Below are positions 1 to 7,863 of a stretch of DNA of 9,225 nucleotides, in pieces. The notes below the pieces were generated by a model, which was given only the letters and a program-made list of their open reading frames with translations, was not told where the DNA came from and ran no database searches. The DNA is from an uncultured SAR324 cluster bacterium (GTDB lineage: Bacteria; SAR324; NAC60-12). The position numbers were made by a program, and so were the translations under genes. How positions within the stretch are numbered: the stretch's first letter is position 1; each line of letters opens with the position of its first letter. The stretch spans positions 1 through 9,225 of the forward strand of contig CACGSI010000032.1 in the NCBI GenBank assembly GCA_902575715.1, written 5' to 3'.

Positions 1-330
1 AATAATACATATCACACCTAAAACATATCTAGCAAAGGGGTAAAAAATAACAATTAAATAACCTATATTTACAATACAAAAACTTATAAAACCTATACCC
101 ATTCCTTCATAGACAATTAATTTTAAGGGAAAAGAATTATTATGAGAATTAAAATAGAAAATTATTGAAAAATAAAAAATGAACAAAAAAAATAGTGAAG
201 ATAATTTAAAAATACTTTCACCAAAAATAAAATAATTTAAAATGTCAAATGGATATATATAAATCAAGTATGTAACAATAAAAATAATTATATATAAAAT
301 TGTTTTTTTAAAATAATTCATAAATAACAT
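1..330 (-). CDS. Partial unrecognised multi-pass membrane protein (N-terminal part)
   Basis: An open frame of 110 codons runs from an ATG at 330 to the left edge of the window without a stop, so the C-terminus is missing. It is preceded in frame by a TAG about 36 bp upstream. The product is extremely hydrophobic and rich in Ile, Phe, Leu and Tyr. Likely membrane segments are near residues 11-30, 43-60, 73-93 and 95 onward. A more polar stretch with SHNNS lies at about 64-68, and a glycine-bearing segment, VYEGMGIGF, at about 74-82. I do not recognise the family. A second in-frame ATG lies three codons downstream (321). The Shine-Dalgarno is poor: only a GGA about 12 nt upstream. It is transcribed divergently from the ABC importer operon. 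The uninterrupted frame and regular alternation of hydrophobic blocks argue for a real gene, but AT-rich DNA favours chance hydrophobic frames. Confidence 0.55.
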   Translation of the reverse strand, partial: MLFMNYFKKTILYIIIFIVTYLIYIYPFDILNYFIFGESIFKLSSLFFLFIFYFSIIFYFNSHNNSFPLKLIVYEGMGIGFISFCIVNIGYLIVIFYPFARYVLGVICII

Positions 331-564
331 AAATTTAAAGTATCCATAATTCTCAAGATTAACTTCCTATACTTCAAAATTAGAGCAATGTTTATAATAT
401 CTGTGATATATTGAAAATTATTTAGATTTTTTATACTAGCATGACTCTTTACTATTTTTTGTAAATAATTGATGTTAATTTTTTAATTTAATTGTATCTT
501 CTTTCTAAGAATTTTTAATTTATATAATAATTTATAATTTACTTATTGGACTATAGCAAATTGA
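331..564. other. Divergent intergenic spacer, AT-rich
   Basis: This spacer lies between the left-edge membrane protein gene and the importer operon, so it should hold promoters for both directions. On the + strand, TATAAT hexamers occur at 393-398, 523-528 and 533-538, but none has a convincing -35 at the right distance. On the - strand, a TGC followed by TAGTAT (about 433-441) resembles an extended -10. In DNA this AT-rich such matches are expected by chance, so I do not call a specific promoter. I see no open frame of note and no strong hairpin. Confidence 0.5.
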
Positions 565-1554
565 ATGCGAAAAAATATGAGTATTTCTAAATCTAAACCT
601 CTTCTAATAGTAAAAAATCTAGTTAAATATTTTAAGAACCCGAATTCAAATTTTCTAGCAAAGGACAAATGGATAAAGGCAGTAGATGGTGTCACTTTCG
701 ACATTTTCCCGGGAGAGACCGTTGGGATTGTAGGAGAAAGTGGATGCGGGAAAAGTACTTTGGGTAGAACTATTGCGGGACTATATAAACCTGATTCAGG
801 AAAAATATTTTTTTTAGGTGATGATCTTCTAAAAATTTCAGAGGGCTATAGAAAAAAATTAACTAAAAAGATGCAAATTATTTTTCAAGATCCAGCAGGA
901 AGTCTAAATCCGAGAAGAACAATTTTAGAAACACTCTTAGATCCTTTTTCCATTCATAATATCTACGAAAAAACTAAAAGAAAAAAAATAATTGAGGAAC
1001 TAATTGTTGAAGTTGGTTTAGATTTATATCATTTGGACCGATATCCCCATGAATTATCTGGAGGACAAAAACAGAGAGTCGGAATTGCAAGAGCATTAGC
1101 AATGAAACCCGAATTTATTATTTGTGATGAACCTGTATCAGCATTAGATGTTTCCGTACAAGCTCAAATAATTAATCTTTTTCAAGATTTGAAGGCAAAA
1201 TTCAATTTTTCAAGTTTATTTATATCTCATGATTTAAGTGTGATTCATCATATAAGTGATAGAATTATAGTTATGTATTTGGGGAATATAGTTGAAATAG
1301 CAAGTTACAAAGCAATATACAGAGATCCACATCATCCTTATACTAAGCTTCTAATTAGTTCAAATCCGGTTCTAGCTTTAGAAGAAAAAAAGAATATTCA
1401 TCTTGAGTTGAATGAAATAAATCCTAAAAGCAAAAATTTTTCTGGTTGTAGTTTTTCAGATAGATGTCCAAATGTTTCTGACTTATGTAAGGAATCCACA
1501 CCTGTTCTAAAAAAAACTAACAAAGAACATTTTGTAGCTTGCCATTTATACTAA
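565..1554 (+). CDS. dppF: Dipeptide/oligopeptide ABC importer ATPase, DppF/OppF type
   Basis: This is one of the two cytoplasmic ATPases that drive uptake through the peptide/nickel (Opp/Dpp) importer. The 329 residues match the usual family length. Visible motifs are Walker [10 protein letters not shown] at 57-65, Q-loop Gln108, the ABC signature LSGGQ at 164-168, Walker B FIICDE ending at Asp188-Glu189, D-loop SALD at 192-195 and switch His222. The C-terminal oligo/HPY extension follows: HPYT at 257-260, then Cys295, Cys301, Cys308 and Cys326. In structurally studied homologues this cysteine set binds a [4Fe-4S] cluster. LSGGQ and the KAVDGVTF-like start of the fold fit the F-type rather than the D-type subunit. 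The start at 565 lacks a clear Shine-Dalgarno; an ATG at 577 (residue 5) is a possible alternative. It is the first gene of the operon, 83 bp before the binding protein, whereas such genes are usually last. Peptide as substrate is inferred. Confidence 0.93.
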   Translation: MRKNMSISKSKPLLIVKNLVKYFKNPNSNFLAKDKWIKAVDGVTFDIFPGETVGIVGESGCGKSTLGRTIAGLYKPDSGKIFFLGDDLLKISEGYRKKLTKKMQIIFQDPAGSLNPRRTILETLLDPFSIHNIYEKTKRKKIIEELIVEVGLDLYHLDRYPHELSGGQKQRVGIARALAMKPEFIICDEPVSALDVSVQAQIINLFQDLKAKFNFSSLFISHDLSVIHHISDRIIVMYLGNIVEIASYKAIYRDPHHPYTKLLISSNPVLALEEKKNIHLELNEINPKSKNFSGCSFSDRCPNVSDLCKESTPVLKKTNKEHFVACHLY

Positions 1555-1626
1555 AAATAAGTGATGCTACTCGACAAGAGAGAATTTTTTTGAGTTATTT
1601 TTTAACTATAAATTTAATTTAACATA

Positions 1627-1634
1627 AGGAAGGG
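1627..1634 (+). promoter_or_regulatory. Strong Shine-Dalgarno of the binding-protein gene
   Basis: AGGAAGGG ends 3 nt before the ATG at 1638, with its AGGA core about 7 nt away. It is the only strong ribosome binding site in the five-gene operon and supports this start. It fits high translation of the receptor compared with the membrane and ATPase subunits. Confidence 0.75.
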
Positions 1635-1637
1635 TAT

Positions 1638-3206
1638 ATGAAATTTAAGAAATTGTTTATCATTTCAATAGTTTTTTTTAGTTTTTTCGGAATTAATAAT
1701 GTCTCCATGGCAGAAAGTAGATTAATTCTTGGTATAAACCCAGATTATAAAACTTTTGACCCAGGTCATGCCTATGAAATATGGGCAACAACAGTTTTAA
1801 ATGTCACCTATGATAATTTAGTAAAATTTGAGGGGAATGGTGATGTTCCTGAGCTTGACGCAGCTGTATCTCGAAGAGCTTCTAGTGATGGCCTTACTTG
1901 GACTTTTAAGTTAAGGGATGATATATTTTTTGTAAGTGGAAACAAACTTACATCTGCAGATGTAAAATGGAGTTTTGACCGAGTTAAGCATTTAAAAGGT
2001 AATCCTGCTTTTCTGGCCGATAACGTGGAATCAGTTTCTGCACCAGACAAAGGTACAGTAATCATTAAACTTAAAAAAACTGATTCTTCATTTATTTCAA
2101 AGCTAGCTACTCCTGCTTTTGCAATACTTGACAGCAAAACAGTTAAGGCCATGGGAGGAGCTTCTGGCAAAGGCGCGAGCGATAAAGATAATGTTAAAGA
2201 TGGATTAAATCAACTCTCAGCAGGTTCAGGACCTTACATTCTTAAGAGCTTTGTACCAGACTCGGAAGTGATTTTGGTAAAAAATAAAAAATATCGTTCA
2301 AATGTTCCTGGCGCAGATCGCATCCATCTTAGATCCATGGCGGATGGTAATAGTCAGCTTCTTGCTATACAAAAAGGAGATATCGATATTGCATTCAATA
2401 TCAATTCTGAGCATGCAAAACAGCTTAAGGGAAAAAAAGGTGTGAAAGTTATTGCGAATAATACCAAACTCATAAATTTTTTGTTAATGAATATGGACCC
2501 CAAAATAGGTGGCCCTATTTCAAATCCGCATGTTCAAGATGCTGTTCGTTATGCCCTTGACTATAGAGGGTTGCAAACTATTGCAGGAAGTGGAGCAATC
2601 ACTCCACAATCATTCATACAACAAGGTTTCCTTGGCGCATTACCCCCGAGAGATCCTGATTTTCAAAATTTGCAAAAAGCTAAAGAATTAATGGCAAAAG
2701 CAGGATATGCTAATGGTTTTTCGATTGATTTTGATGTAGCTACTTATTCTATGCAAGGAGTTAGTTGGACTATTTTAGGTGAAAAAATTGCTTCTGATCT
2801 TGCCAAAATAGGAATAAATGCTAAAATACGAACTAGTGAAATCATGGTTGGCCTTGCAGAATATAGAGCTGGGAAGCAGGCATTTGCTATTTGGGGATGG
2901 GGACCAGACTATCCCGACCCAAATAATCAGTTAGCTTTTGGCCCAGGTGAAAAAGTAGGTGGAGATAGGGTAAATTGGAAGGCAAGCATGCATCCAGAAT
3001 TGGTTTCTCTAATTAAAAAGGCAAAATCAGAGACTGATGACTCTAAAAGGTCAGAATTATTACAGAAAATTCAAAAAATTGATACTGAAGATGGACCTTA
3101 TGCTTTTATTCTTCAACTTGGCAGACAGTATGCTGTTAGAGAAAATATCGACAATGCGTACACAAATTATTACCAACTTGAACTAGATCAAATAATTAAA
3201 AGATGA
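1638..3206 (+). CDS. dppA: Periplasmic peptide-type substrate-binding protein (SBP_bac_5 family)
   Basis: This is the secreted receptor that captures the substrate and delivers it to the DppB/DppC-like channel. The 522 residues are typical for the family. A Sec signal peptide is clear: basic MKFKK, a hydrophobic core at about 6-20, and a probable cleavage after SMA (residue 25). The family signature region appears at about 87-115, with LTWTFKLRDD followed by the SADVKWSFDR box that matches the usual ADDV-FSF-R pattern. A second family hallmark, WGPDYPDP, lies at about 421-428 in the C-terminal lobe. The mature protein is rich in Lys, Asp and Gly, unlike the hydrophobic neighbours. Gene position between an F-type ATPase and the permeases confirms its role. 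The family also binds oligopeptides, nickel, glutathione and opines, so the dipeptide name is only the nearest family label and the ligand cannot be read from sequence. Confidence 0.94.
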   Translation: MKFKKLFIISIVFFSFFGINNVSMAESRLILGINPDYKTFDPGHAYEIWATTVLNVTYDNLVKFEGNGDVPELDAAVSRRASSDGLTWTFKLRDDIFFVSGNKLTSADVKWSFDRVKHLKGNPAFLADNVESVSAPDKGTVIIKLKKTDSSFISKLATPAFAILDSKTVKAMGGASGKGASDKDNVKDGLNQLSAGSGPYILKSFVPDSEVILVKNKKYRSNVPGADRIHLRSMADGNSQLLAIQKGDIDIAFNINSEHAKQLKGKKGVKVIANNTKLINFLLMNMDPKIGGPISNPHVQDAVRYALDYRGLQTIAGSGAITPQSFIQQGFLGALPPRDPDFQNLQKAKELMAKAGYANGFSIDFDVATYSMQGVSWTILGEKIASDLAKIGINAKIRTSEIMVGLAEYRAGKQAFAIWGWGPDYPDPNNQLAFGPGEKVGGDRVNWKASMHPELVSLIKKAKSETDDSKRSELLQKIQKIDTEDGPYAFILQLGRQYAVRENIDNAYTNYYQLELDQIIKR

Positions 3207-3267
3207 AGTTTTAGATTTGTAAAACTTAGATTACCAAATTTTATAATCTCCTAGTTTTTATACTTTT

Positions 3268-3307
3268 CGGGGTTTTTATTAATTGTTTTAAATTTTTAAA
3301 AACCCCG
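3268..3307 (+). promoter_or_regulatory. Intercistronic stem-loop after the binding-protein gene
   Basis: The arms at 3268-3278 (CGGGGTTTTTA) and 3297-3307 (TAAAAACCCCG) are a perfect 11-bp inverted repeat around an 18-nt AT-rich loop. The GC block at the base stands out in the surrounding AT-rich DNA. No T-tract follows, so it is not a classical intrinsic terminator. The downstream permease gene starts 30 bp later and belongs to the same transporter. The most likely role, inferred, is a 3'-end stabiliser or partial terminator that raises binding-protein mRNA over permease mRNA, as known for several ABC importer operons. Confidence 0.7.
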
Positions 3308-3337
3308 TAACTTCCCTCCGATATAACTACCAAAGAT

Positions 3338-4357
3338 ATGGATCTTTTAAAATACATTTCTAGAAGAATAATTTTTCTATTTATTTTGGTTTTTGGAATT
3401 ACTTCAATGGTATTTTTATTAACCAGACTAGTTCCAGGTGAACCTGAGTTAGCATTTCTTAGTCAACGTAATTTAAGTGATAAAGAAGTTGTCTCTGCTT
3501 TTCGTTCCAGGTGGGGTCTGGATAAACCTTTGCACATACAATACTTTAAGTACTTGAAAAACTTAATGCAAGGTGACTTAGGAACATCATTTAGAACAAA
3601 TAGGCCGGTCTTAGTTGATCTAAAACAATATCTTCCTGCAACTATTGAATTGGCACTAGTTGCTATAATCATTGCAACTTTTTTTGGGATCTTATTTGGT
3701 GTTTTATCTGCAACTTGGCCAAATAGTATTGTTGATCATGTTCTGAGGACAATTTCTGTTAGTGGTGTTTCTATTCCCAGCTTTTGGTTTGCTCTGCTAG
3801 TTCTTTATATCTTTTACTTTCAGCTTGGCTGGTCTCCAGGACCAGGCCGTATCGGAGCTTGGTCATCTCCTGGTGAACCTATAACTAATTTTTATACCAT
3901 CGACGCTATAATTAACAAAAAATGGGATATATTAAATGAGGCTCTTCAGCACATTTTTTGGCCAGCATTAGTTCTTGGGACTTTCACAATGGGACTTATA
4001 ACTAGAACGAACCGTTCGAGTCTTTTAGAAACAATGTCACTTGACTACATTAGAACAGCAAAAGCAAAGGGTTTAGGAAAGTTATCTGTAGTAGCACGAC
4101 ATGCTTTTGGGAATGCATTAATTCCTGTAATTACTGTTATTGGATTGGGTTTTGGTAATCTGCTTGGTGGAGCAGTTCTTGTAGAAACAATATTTTCTTG
4201 GCCTGGCATTGGTATGTATGCATACAGGTCAGCCGTTTCACTTGATTTTCCAGCTATTACAGGAGTTGCACTTTTAATTGCTATAAATTATGTAATAATT
4301 AATCTAGTTGTTGATATTATATATGGAATAATAGATCCAAGAGTAAGATATCAATAA
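3338..4357 (+). CDS. dppB: Peptide-type ABC importer permease, DppB/OppB type
   Basis: This inner-membrane subunit forms half of the substrate channel. Its 339 residues and layout are typical of DppB. There is an N-terminal membrane helix at about 11-30, then a periplasmic region containing WGLDKPLHIQY and GDLGTSF, both usual in this family. Further helices lie at about 103-125, 140-162, 206-225, 262-285 and 307-331. The long loop at about 165-205, with FYTIDAIIN, separates the third and fourth helices, as in DppB relatives. The cytoplasmic EAA loop that docks onto the ATPases is at about 235-260 (DYIRTAKAKGL then RHAFGNALIP), followed by the family pattern VETIFSWPGIG at about 282-292. It ends in IDPRVRYQ, the usual DPR-(V/L)-R tail. 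No clear Shine-Dalgarno precedes the ATG; only AAAG is nearby. It lies 131 bp after the binding-protein gene, beyond the stem-loop. Confidence 0.95.
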   Translation: MDLLKYISRRIIFLFILVFGITSMVFLLTRLVPGEPELAFLSQRNLSDKEVVSAFRSRWGLDKPLHIQYFKYLKNLMQGDLGTSFRTNRPVLVDLKQYLPATIELALVAIIIATFFGILFGVLSATWPNSIVDHVLRTISVSGVSIPSFWFALLVLYIFYFQLGWSPGPGRIGAWSSPGEPITNFYTIDAIINKKWDILNEALQHIFWPALVLGTFTMGLITRTNRSSLLETMSLDYIRTAKAKGLGKLSVVARHAFGNALIPVITVIGLGFGNLLGGAVLVETIFSWPGIGMYAYRSAVSLDFPAITGVALLIAINYVIINLVVDIIYGIIDPRVRYQ

Positions 4358-4405
4358 AATAATTTATTATAACTCTAAACTATATTTAAATCTTGTTTAG
4401 AAAAA

Positions 4406-5242
4406 ATGAAAATTAATTTAAAAAATTTTCCCAAAGATAATATCTTATTTTTAGCTGGAATTTTTGTAAGCCTGCTTTGGATATTTATTGCAATTTTTTC
4501 CAACGAAATAGTTCCATTTGATCCTTTGATTCAAAATCTATCAAGGAGATTTGAACCCCCATCATCCGAATACTGGTTTGGCACGGATACCTTAGGTAGA
4601 GATATTTTTAGCAGAGTTCTAGTAGGAAGTAGATTGTCCCTTACTGCTGGATTTTTGACAGTCTTAATTGCTGGTACAATCGGAACTCTTTTTGGATCTA
4701 TTGCTGGCTATTATGGGGGTATCTTGGATGACATTATGATGAGAACATCTGAAATGGTTATGGCTTTCCCTGCTATTATCCTAGCAATGACAATCACAGC
4801 TACTCTGGGTCCAAGTCTATATAATACTATTTTAGCTATGGTAGTTGTATCTTGGCCTAATTATGCGCGAGTTATGAGAAGTATGGTAATACATGTTAAA
4901 CAAAACGAGTATGTTGATGCTTCAAGGACTTTAGGTAGTTCCAAGATTCGTACTTTGTTTAAAGAAGTTTTGCCCAACAGTTTAGGCCCTGTAATTGTGA
5001 TGGGGACTTTAGATCTAGGGAATGCAATTTTGATTTTTTCTGGATTAAGTTTCCTAGGACTTGGATCTCCACCTCCAACTCCGGAATGGGGTGCTATGGT
5101 AGCTAATGGAATGGAAAATTTTAGCTATTGGTGGATTGGCTCATTTCCAGGATTAGCTATTTTCAGTATTTCAATTGCAGCAAACTTTCTTGGAGATGGA
5201 CTTAGAGACTACCTTGACCCTAGATTAAGAAAATCATTTTAG
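4406..5242 (+). CDS. dppC: Peptide-type ABC importer permease, DppC/OppC type
   Basis: This is the second channel subunit, expected to pair with the DppB-like protein. Its 278 residues are normal for DppC. The OppC N-terminal segment has one helix at about 14-32. The hallmark YWFGTDTLGRDIFSRV follows at about 56-71 and GYYGG at about 101-105. Helices of the BPD_transp_1 domain lie at about 80-103, 115-133, 139-152, 195-218 and 246-263. The EAA loop at about 168-190 (EYVDASRTLGSS then FKEVLPN) contacts the ATPases. The conserved SFLGLGSPPPTPEWGAM box is at about 215-231, and the C-terminal LRDYLDPRLR is canonical. It lies 48 bp after the DppB-like gene and has no good Shine-Dalgarno; GTTTAGAAAAA precedes the ATG. 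The full set of conserved boxes makes the assignment secure; the substrate is not evident. Confidence 0.95.
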   Translation: MKINLKNFPKDNILFLAGIFVSLLWIFIAIFSNEIVPFDPLIQNLSRRFEPPSSEYWFGTDTLGRDIFSRVLVGSRLSLTAGFLTVLIAGTIGTLFGSIAGYYGGILDDIMMRTSEMVMAFPAIILAMTITATLGPSLYNTILAMVVVSWPNYARVMRSMVIHVKQNEYVDASRTLGSSKIRTLFKEVLPNSLGPVIVMGTLDLGNAILIFSGLSFLGLGSPPPTPEWGAMVANGMENFSYWWIGSFPGLAIFSISIAANFLGDGLRDYLDPRLRKSF

Positions 5243-5270
5243 TTATATAAAATTTTTTATTGATTTCAAG

Positions 5271-5304
5271 AATATTTTTTTAATTTGCTTTAGCAAAAAA
5301 TATT
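5271..5304 (+). repeat. AT-only inverted repeat between the DppC- and DppD-like genes
   Basis: The arms AATATTTTTT (5271-5280) and AAAAAATATT (5295-5304) are perfectly complementary around a 14-nt loop containing GCTTTAGC. The spacer between the two genes is 92 bp, long for an operon. All-AT pairing makes this stem weak, and no T-run follows, so any processing or attenuation role is speculative. Chance in AT-rich DNA is a real alternative. Confidence 0.3.
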
Positions 5305-5334
5305 TAAATTGCTCTTATAAAATTTTGCAAATAC

Positions 5335-6318
5335 ATGCATAAAAAAAACCTCATTGAAGTAGAAAATCTAGAAGTCATTTTTAATACAACAGGTGGTCAG
5401 TTGAAAGCCGTTTCTGATATTAATTTTCAAATGAAACAAAGAGAAACTCTTGGTATTGTAGGGGAAAGTGGTTGTGGAAAAAGCGTAGTTTCCTTATCCA
5501 TAATGGGCTTGATTCCTAATCCGCCAGGAGAAATAAAAAATGGTGTTATTCGTTTTGGAGACAAAAATCTACTATCACTTAGTCAAAAAAAAATGCAAGC
5601 TATCAGGGGAAATGAAATAGCAATGATATTTCAAGAACCCATGACCAGTTTAAATCCGATCCATTCCTGTGGTCGCCAAATTCTTGAACCTCTTCTTATT
5701 CATAATGTAATGCAAAAAAAGGAAGCTATTAAAGAATCCCTTGAGCTTTTATCAAAGGTTGGGATAAGAAATCCGGTTCAAATAGCTAAATCTTTTCCAC
5801 ACCAATTGTCCGGTGGCATGAGACAAAGAGTAATGATAGCAATGGCCTTAGCTTGTAAACCAAAGTTATTAATTGCAGATGAACCCACTACCGCACTCGA
5901 TGTCACTATAGAGGCTCAGATTATTTCTCTTATGCAACAACTAAAGAAAAATATAGGTGCTGGAATTATAATGATTTCTCATAATCTGGCTTTAATGAGT
6001 CAAGTATGTGATAGAATAATAGTTATGTATTGTGGCAGAATAGTAGAAGAGGGAAGCGTTACTTCATTATTAAGAGATCCTAAACATCCTTATACCATCG
6101 GGTTGATAGAATCTATCCCAAAAATTTCTGAGAATAGAAAAAGATTGAATCCTATTGAAGGATCTGTACCAAATCCATTCAAAATGCCAAGAGGTTGTTC
6201 GTTCCACCCACGCTGCAAAATGAGTCTTGCAGAATGTGAAAAAAATATGCCTTCACTGGAAAAATTCAAAGATAATCGAAAAGTCAGATGCTGGAATAAT
6301 TCCACATCAAAAATGTAG
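5335..6318 (+). CDS. dppD: Dipeptide/oligopeptide ABC importer ATPase, DppD/OppD type
   Basis: This is the second ATPase of the importer, expected to form a heterodimer with the DppF-like product under the two permeases. It has 327 residues. Walker A is GESGCGKSV at 43-51; the Val after KS and VVSLSIMGL are typical of the D-type subunit. Q-loop Gln100, signature LSGGM at 158-162 (the D-type variant, against LSGGQ in the partner), Walker B LLIADEP at 178-184 and D-loop TALD at 186-189 follow. Switch His216 is followed by Asn rather than the usual Asp. The oligo/HPY tail has HPYT at 251-254 and Cys288, Cys294, Cys301 and Cys319, the same CX5CX6CX17C spacing as in the partner. No Shine-Dalgarno is visible before the ATG. 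It is the last gene of the operon and ends 15 bp from the convergent photolyase gene. Confidence 0.95.
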   Translation: MHKKNLIEVENLEVIFNTTGGQLKAVSDINFQMKQRETLGIVGESGCGKSVVSLSIMGLIPNPPGEIKNGVIRFGDKNLLSLSQKKMQAIRGNEIAMIFQEPMTSLNPIHSCGRQILEPLLIHNVMQKKEAIKESLELLSKVGIRNPVQIAKSFPHQLSGGMRQRVMIAMALACKPKLLIADEPTTALDVTIEAQIISLMQQLKKNIGAGIIMISHNLALMSQVCDRIIVMYCGRIVEEGSVTSLLRDPKHPYTIGLIESIPKISENRKRLNPIEGSVPNPFKMPRGCSFHPRCKMSLAECEKNMPSLEKFKDNRKVRCWNNSTSKM

Positions 6319-6333
6319 ATAACAAATTTGCTT

Positions 6334-7863
6334 TTAAAAAGATTCAATCTTTTCAAAAAATTGTTCTGCTCTGTGTGTCATTTTTTTCTTTATTTTTAAA
6401 TGCATCTTGTCATAAATTTTATACATCAGGGCCATACGATAATTCCTTTGAATAAGATTTCTATTGCGCCTTAAGAAATCCCAATAAAGGTAATTAAATG
6501 GACAAGAATTTTTTTCTGTTTTTTCTAAAACATTATATTTGCATTTTTTACAATAATTGGACATTTTATTTATATAATTCCCTCCAGCAGCGTAAGGTTT
6601 GCTTGCTACTAAACCACCATCAGCATATAGGACCATTCCTGAAACATTTGGTAATTCAACCCATTCAAATGCATCCGCGTAAACAATTAAATACCAAAGA
6701 TTAACTTCATATGGATTTAATCCAGTAATTAAAGCAAAATTTCCTAATACCATTAATCTTTGGATATGGTGAGAATAAGCATTGGATTTTGTTTCAGCAA
6801 TCGTTTGTTTCAAACAATTCATTTTGGTGTTTGCGGTCCAAAAAAAATTTGGAAGAGATCTCTTAGAATTAAGGTAATTCAGTTCCTTATAATCTGGCAT
6901 TTTTAACCAATAAACTCCTCTAATATATTCTCTCCATCCAAGAATTTGTCGTATAAAACCTTCAACCGAATTTAAAGGAACTTTTCCGTTGAAATAAGTC
7001 TCTTCAGCTTTTTGGATACATTCTTCAGGTAAAATTAACCCACAATTAAGATAAAAACTTAAAACAGAATGAAACATCCATGGTTCCCCTTCAATCATAG
7101 CATCTTGAAATCTTCCATAATTAAAAATTCTATTTTCAAAAAAATCTTCGAAAATAATAAGGGCCTCTTCTCTAGTTACTGCTAAATAAAAGGGTTCTAT
7201 ATCTCCAAAATTTTTTGGAAAATACTCCAATACCATTCCAATTACTTCCTCAGTAATACTATCATTATTAAAAGATTTTAGTTTTGGAATTTTCTCGCCA
7301 ACATTTGGGAATTTTCTATTTTCTAAATCTAGATTCCACTTACCTCCAATGGGTTTTTCGTTTTCAATTAAAATATTTTTTTCGAGTCTCATTTTACGAT
7401 AAAAATCTTCCATTCTTAATTTTTTTCGCATATTAGCCCAAATTCTAAAATTTGAAATAGAACAAAAAAATCTAGTGTCTTCTCTAATTTCTACAAGGAC
7501 TCCAAACAATTTTTCCCAACTTAGGAGATTTTTGTAAACTCTATACTCCCCTGGGAATGTTACAACAATCTTATCTATCTTTTTATTTTGTAAAAATCTT
7601 TTAACCTCTCCCTTAAGAGTCCCAGTATTTGCTCTATCTGTTAACTTTACATAAGTTACAGAAAATTCTTTTTTTTGTAATTCAATTGCAAAGTGCCTCA
7701 TTGCAGAAAATAAGAAAGCAATCTTTTTCTTATGATGTTTAACATAATTAGCCTCCTCGTTAACTTCACACATTAAAATAAAATCTTTTTTTATTGAGAA
7801 ATTTTTCAAGGATGAAATTTTTGTATTTAGTTGATCTCCTAGAATCAAAATTAAGTTTGACAT
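6334..7863 (-). CDS. phrB: Iron-sulfur bacterial photolyase of the PhrB/CryB type (DPRP family)
   Basis: This is a cytoplasmic flavoprotein of the photolyase-related (DPRP, FeS-BCP) family. Its best-known member, Agrobacterium PhrB, repairs (6-4) photoproducts in DNA with light, using FAD, a lumazine antenna and a [4Fe-4S] cluster. The N-terminus has the family's Rossmann start LILILGDQLN at about 4-13. The helical FAD domain covers roughly 215-509, with GRFQDAM at about 250-256 and GWREYIRGVYW at about 309-319. From the ATG at 7863 (509 residues) the cluster cysteines are Cys350, Cys438, Cys441 and Cys454, and the active-site pair is His365-His366, the same numbers as I recall for PhrB. A TTG directly upstream (7866) would add one residue; an in-frame stop 19 bp further up rules out a longer start. 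No Shine-Dalgarno is seen. A cryptochrome-like signalling role (as for CryB) cannot be excluded. Confidence 0.93.
   Translation of the reverse strand: MSNLILILGDQLNTKISSLKNFSIKKDFILMCEVNEEANYVKHHKKKIAFLFSAMRHFAIELQKKEFSVTYVKLTDRANTGTLKGEVKRFLQNKKIDKIVVTFPGEYRVYKNLLSWEKLFGVLVEIREDTRFFCSISNFRIWANMRKKLRMEDFYRKMRLEKNILIENEKPIGGKWNLDLENRKFPNVGEKIPKLKSFNNDSITEEVIGMVLEYFPKNFGDIEPFYLAVTREEALIIFEDFFENRIFNYGRFQDAMIEGEPWMFHSVLSFYLNCGLILPEECIQKAEETYFNGKVPLNSVEGFIRQILGWREYIRGVYWLKMPDYKELNYLNSKRSLPNFFWTANTKMNCLKQTIAETKSNAYSHHIQRLMVLGNFALITGLNPYEVNLWYLIVYADAFEWVELPNVSGMVLYADGGLVASKPYAAGGNYINKMSNYCKKCKYNVLEKTEKNSCPFNYLYWDFLRRNRNLIQRNYRMALMYKIYDKMHLKIKKKMTHRAEQFFEKIESF
6337..6353 (-). terminator. Possible weak AT-rich hairpin at the photolyase stop codon
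   Basis: AAAAGATT (6337-6344) and AATCTTTT (6346-6353) are perfect complements around one central base. In practice the fold would be a 6-bp stem with a 5-nt loop. Read on the - strand, the stem overlaps the last codons of the photolyase and ends in a run of T that includes its stop. It could help end photolyase transcription in the tight 15-bp convergent gap. It has almost no GC pairs, so support is weak. Confidence 0.25.

Noticed and set aside
1555..1637. Possible attenuator (CTC/GAG stem followed by seven T) before the binding-protein gene
   Set aside because: The stem is only 3 bp and would not form a stable hairpin.
1808..2170. Open frame of 120 codons on the - strand
   Set aside because: It lies wholly inside the binding-protein gene, antisense to its conserved family region, and has no recognisable protein features.
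2509..2691. Open frame of 60 codons on the + strand
   Set aside because: It is an out-of-frame reading inside the binding-protein gene without a ribosome binding site.
3463..3672. Open frame of 69 codons on the - strand
   Set aside because: It is antisense to the N-terminal part of the DppB-like permease, which has all its conserved motifs.
6090..6356. Open frame of 88 codons on the - strand across the convergent junction
   Set aside because: It covers the cysteine-rich tail of the DppD-like ATPase in antisense and the end of the photolyase out of frame; both genes are well supported.
6498..6704. Open frame of 68 codons on the + strand
   Set aside because: It is antisense to the iron-sulfur cluster region of the photolyase.
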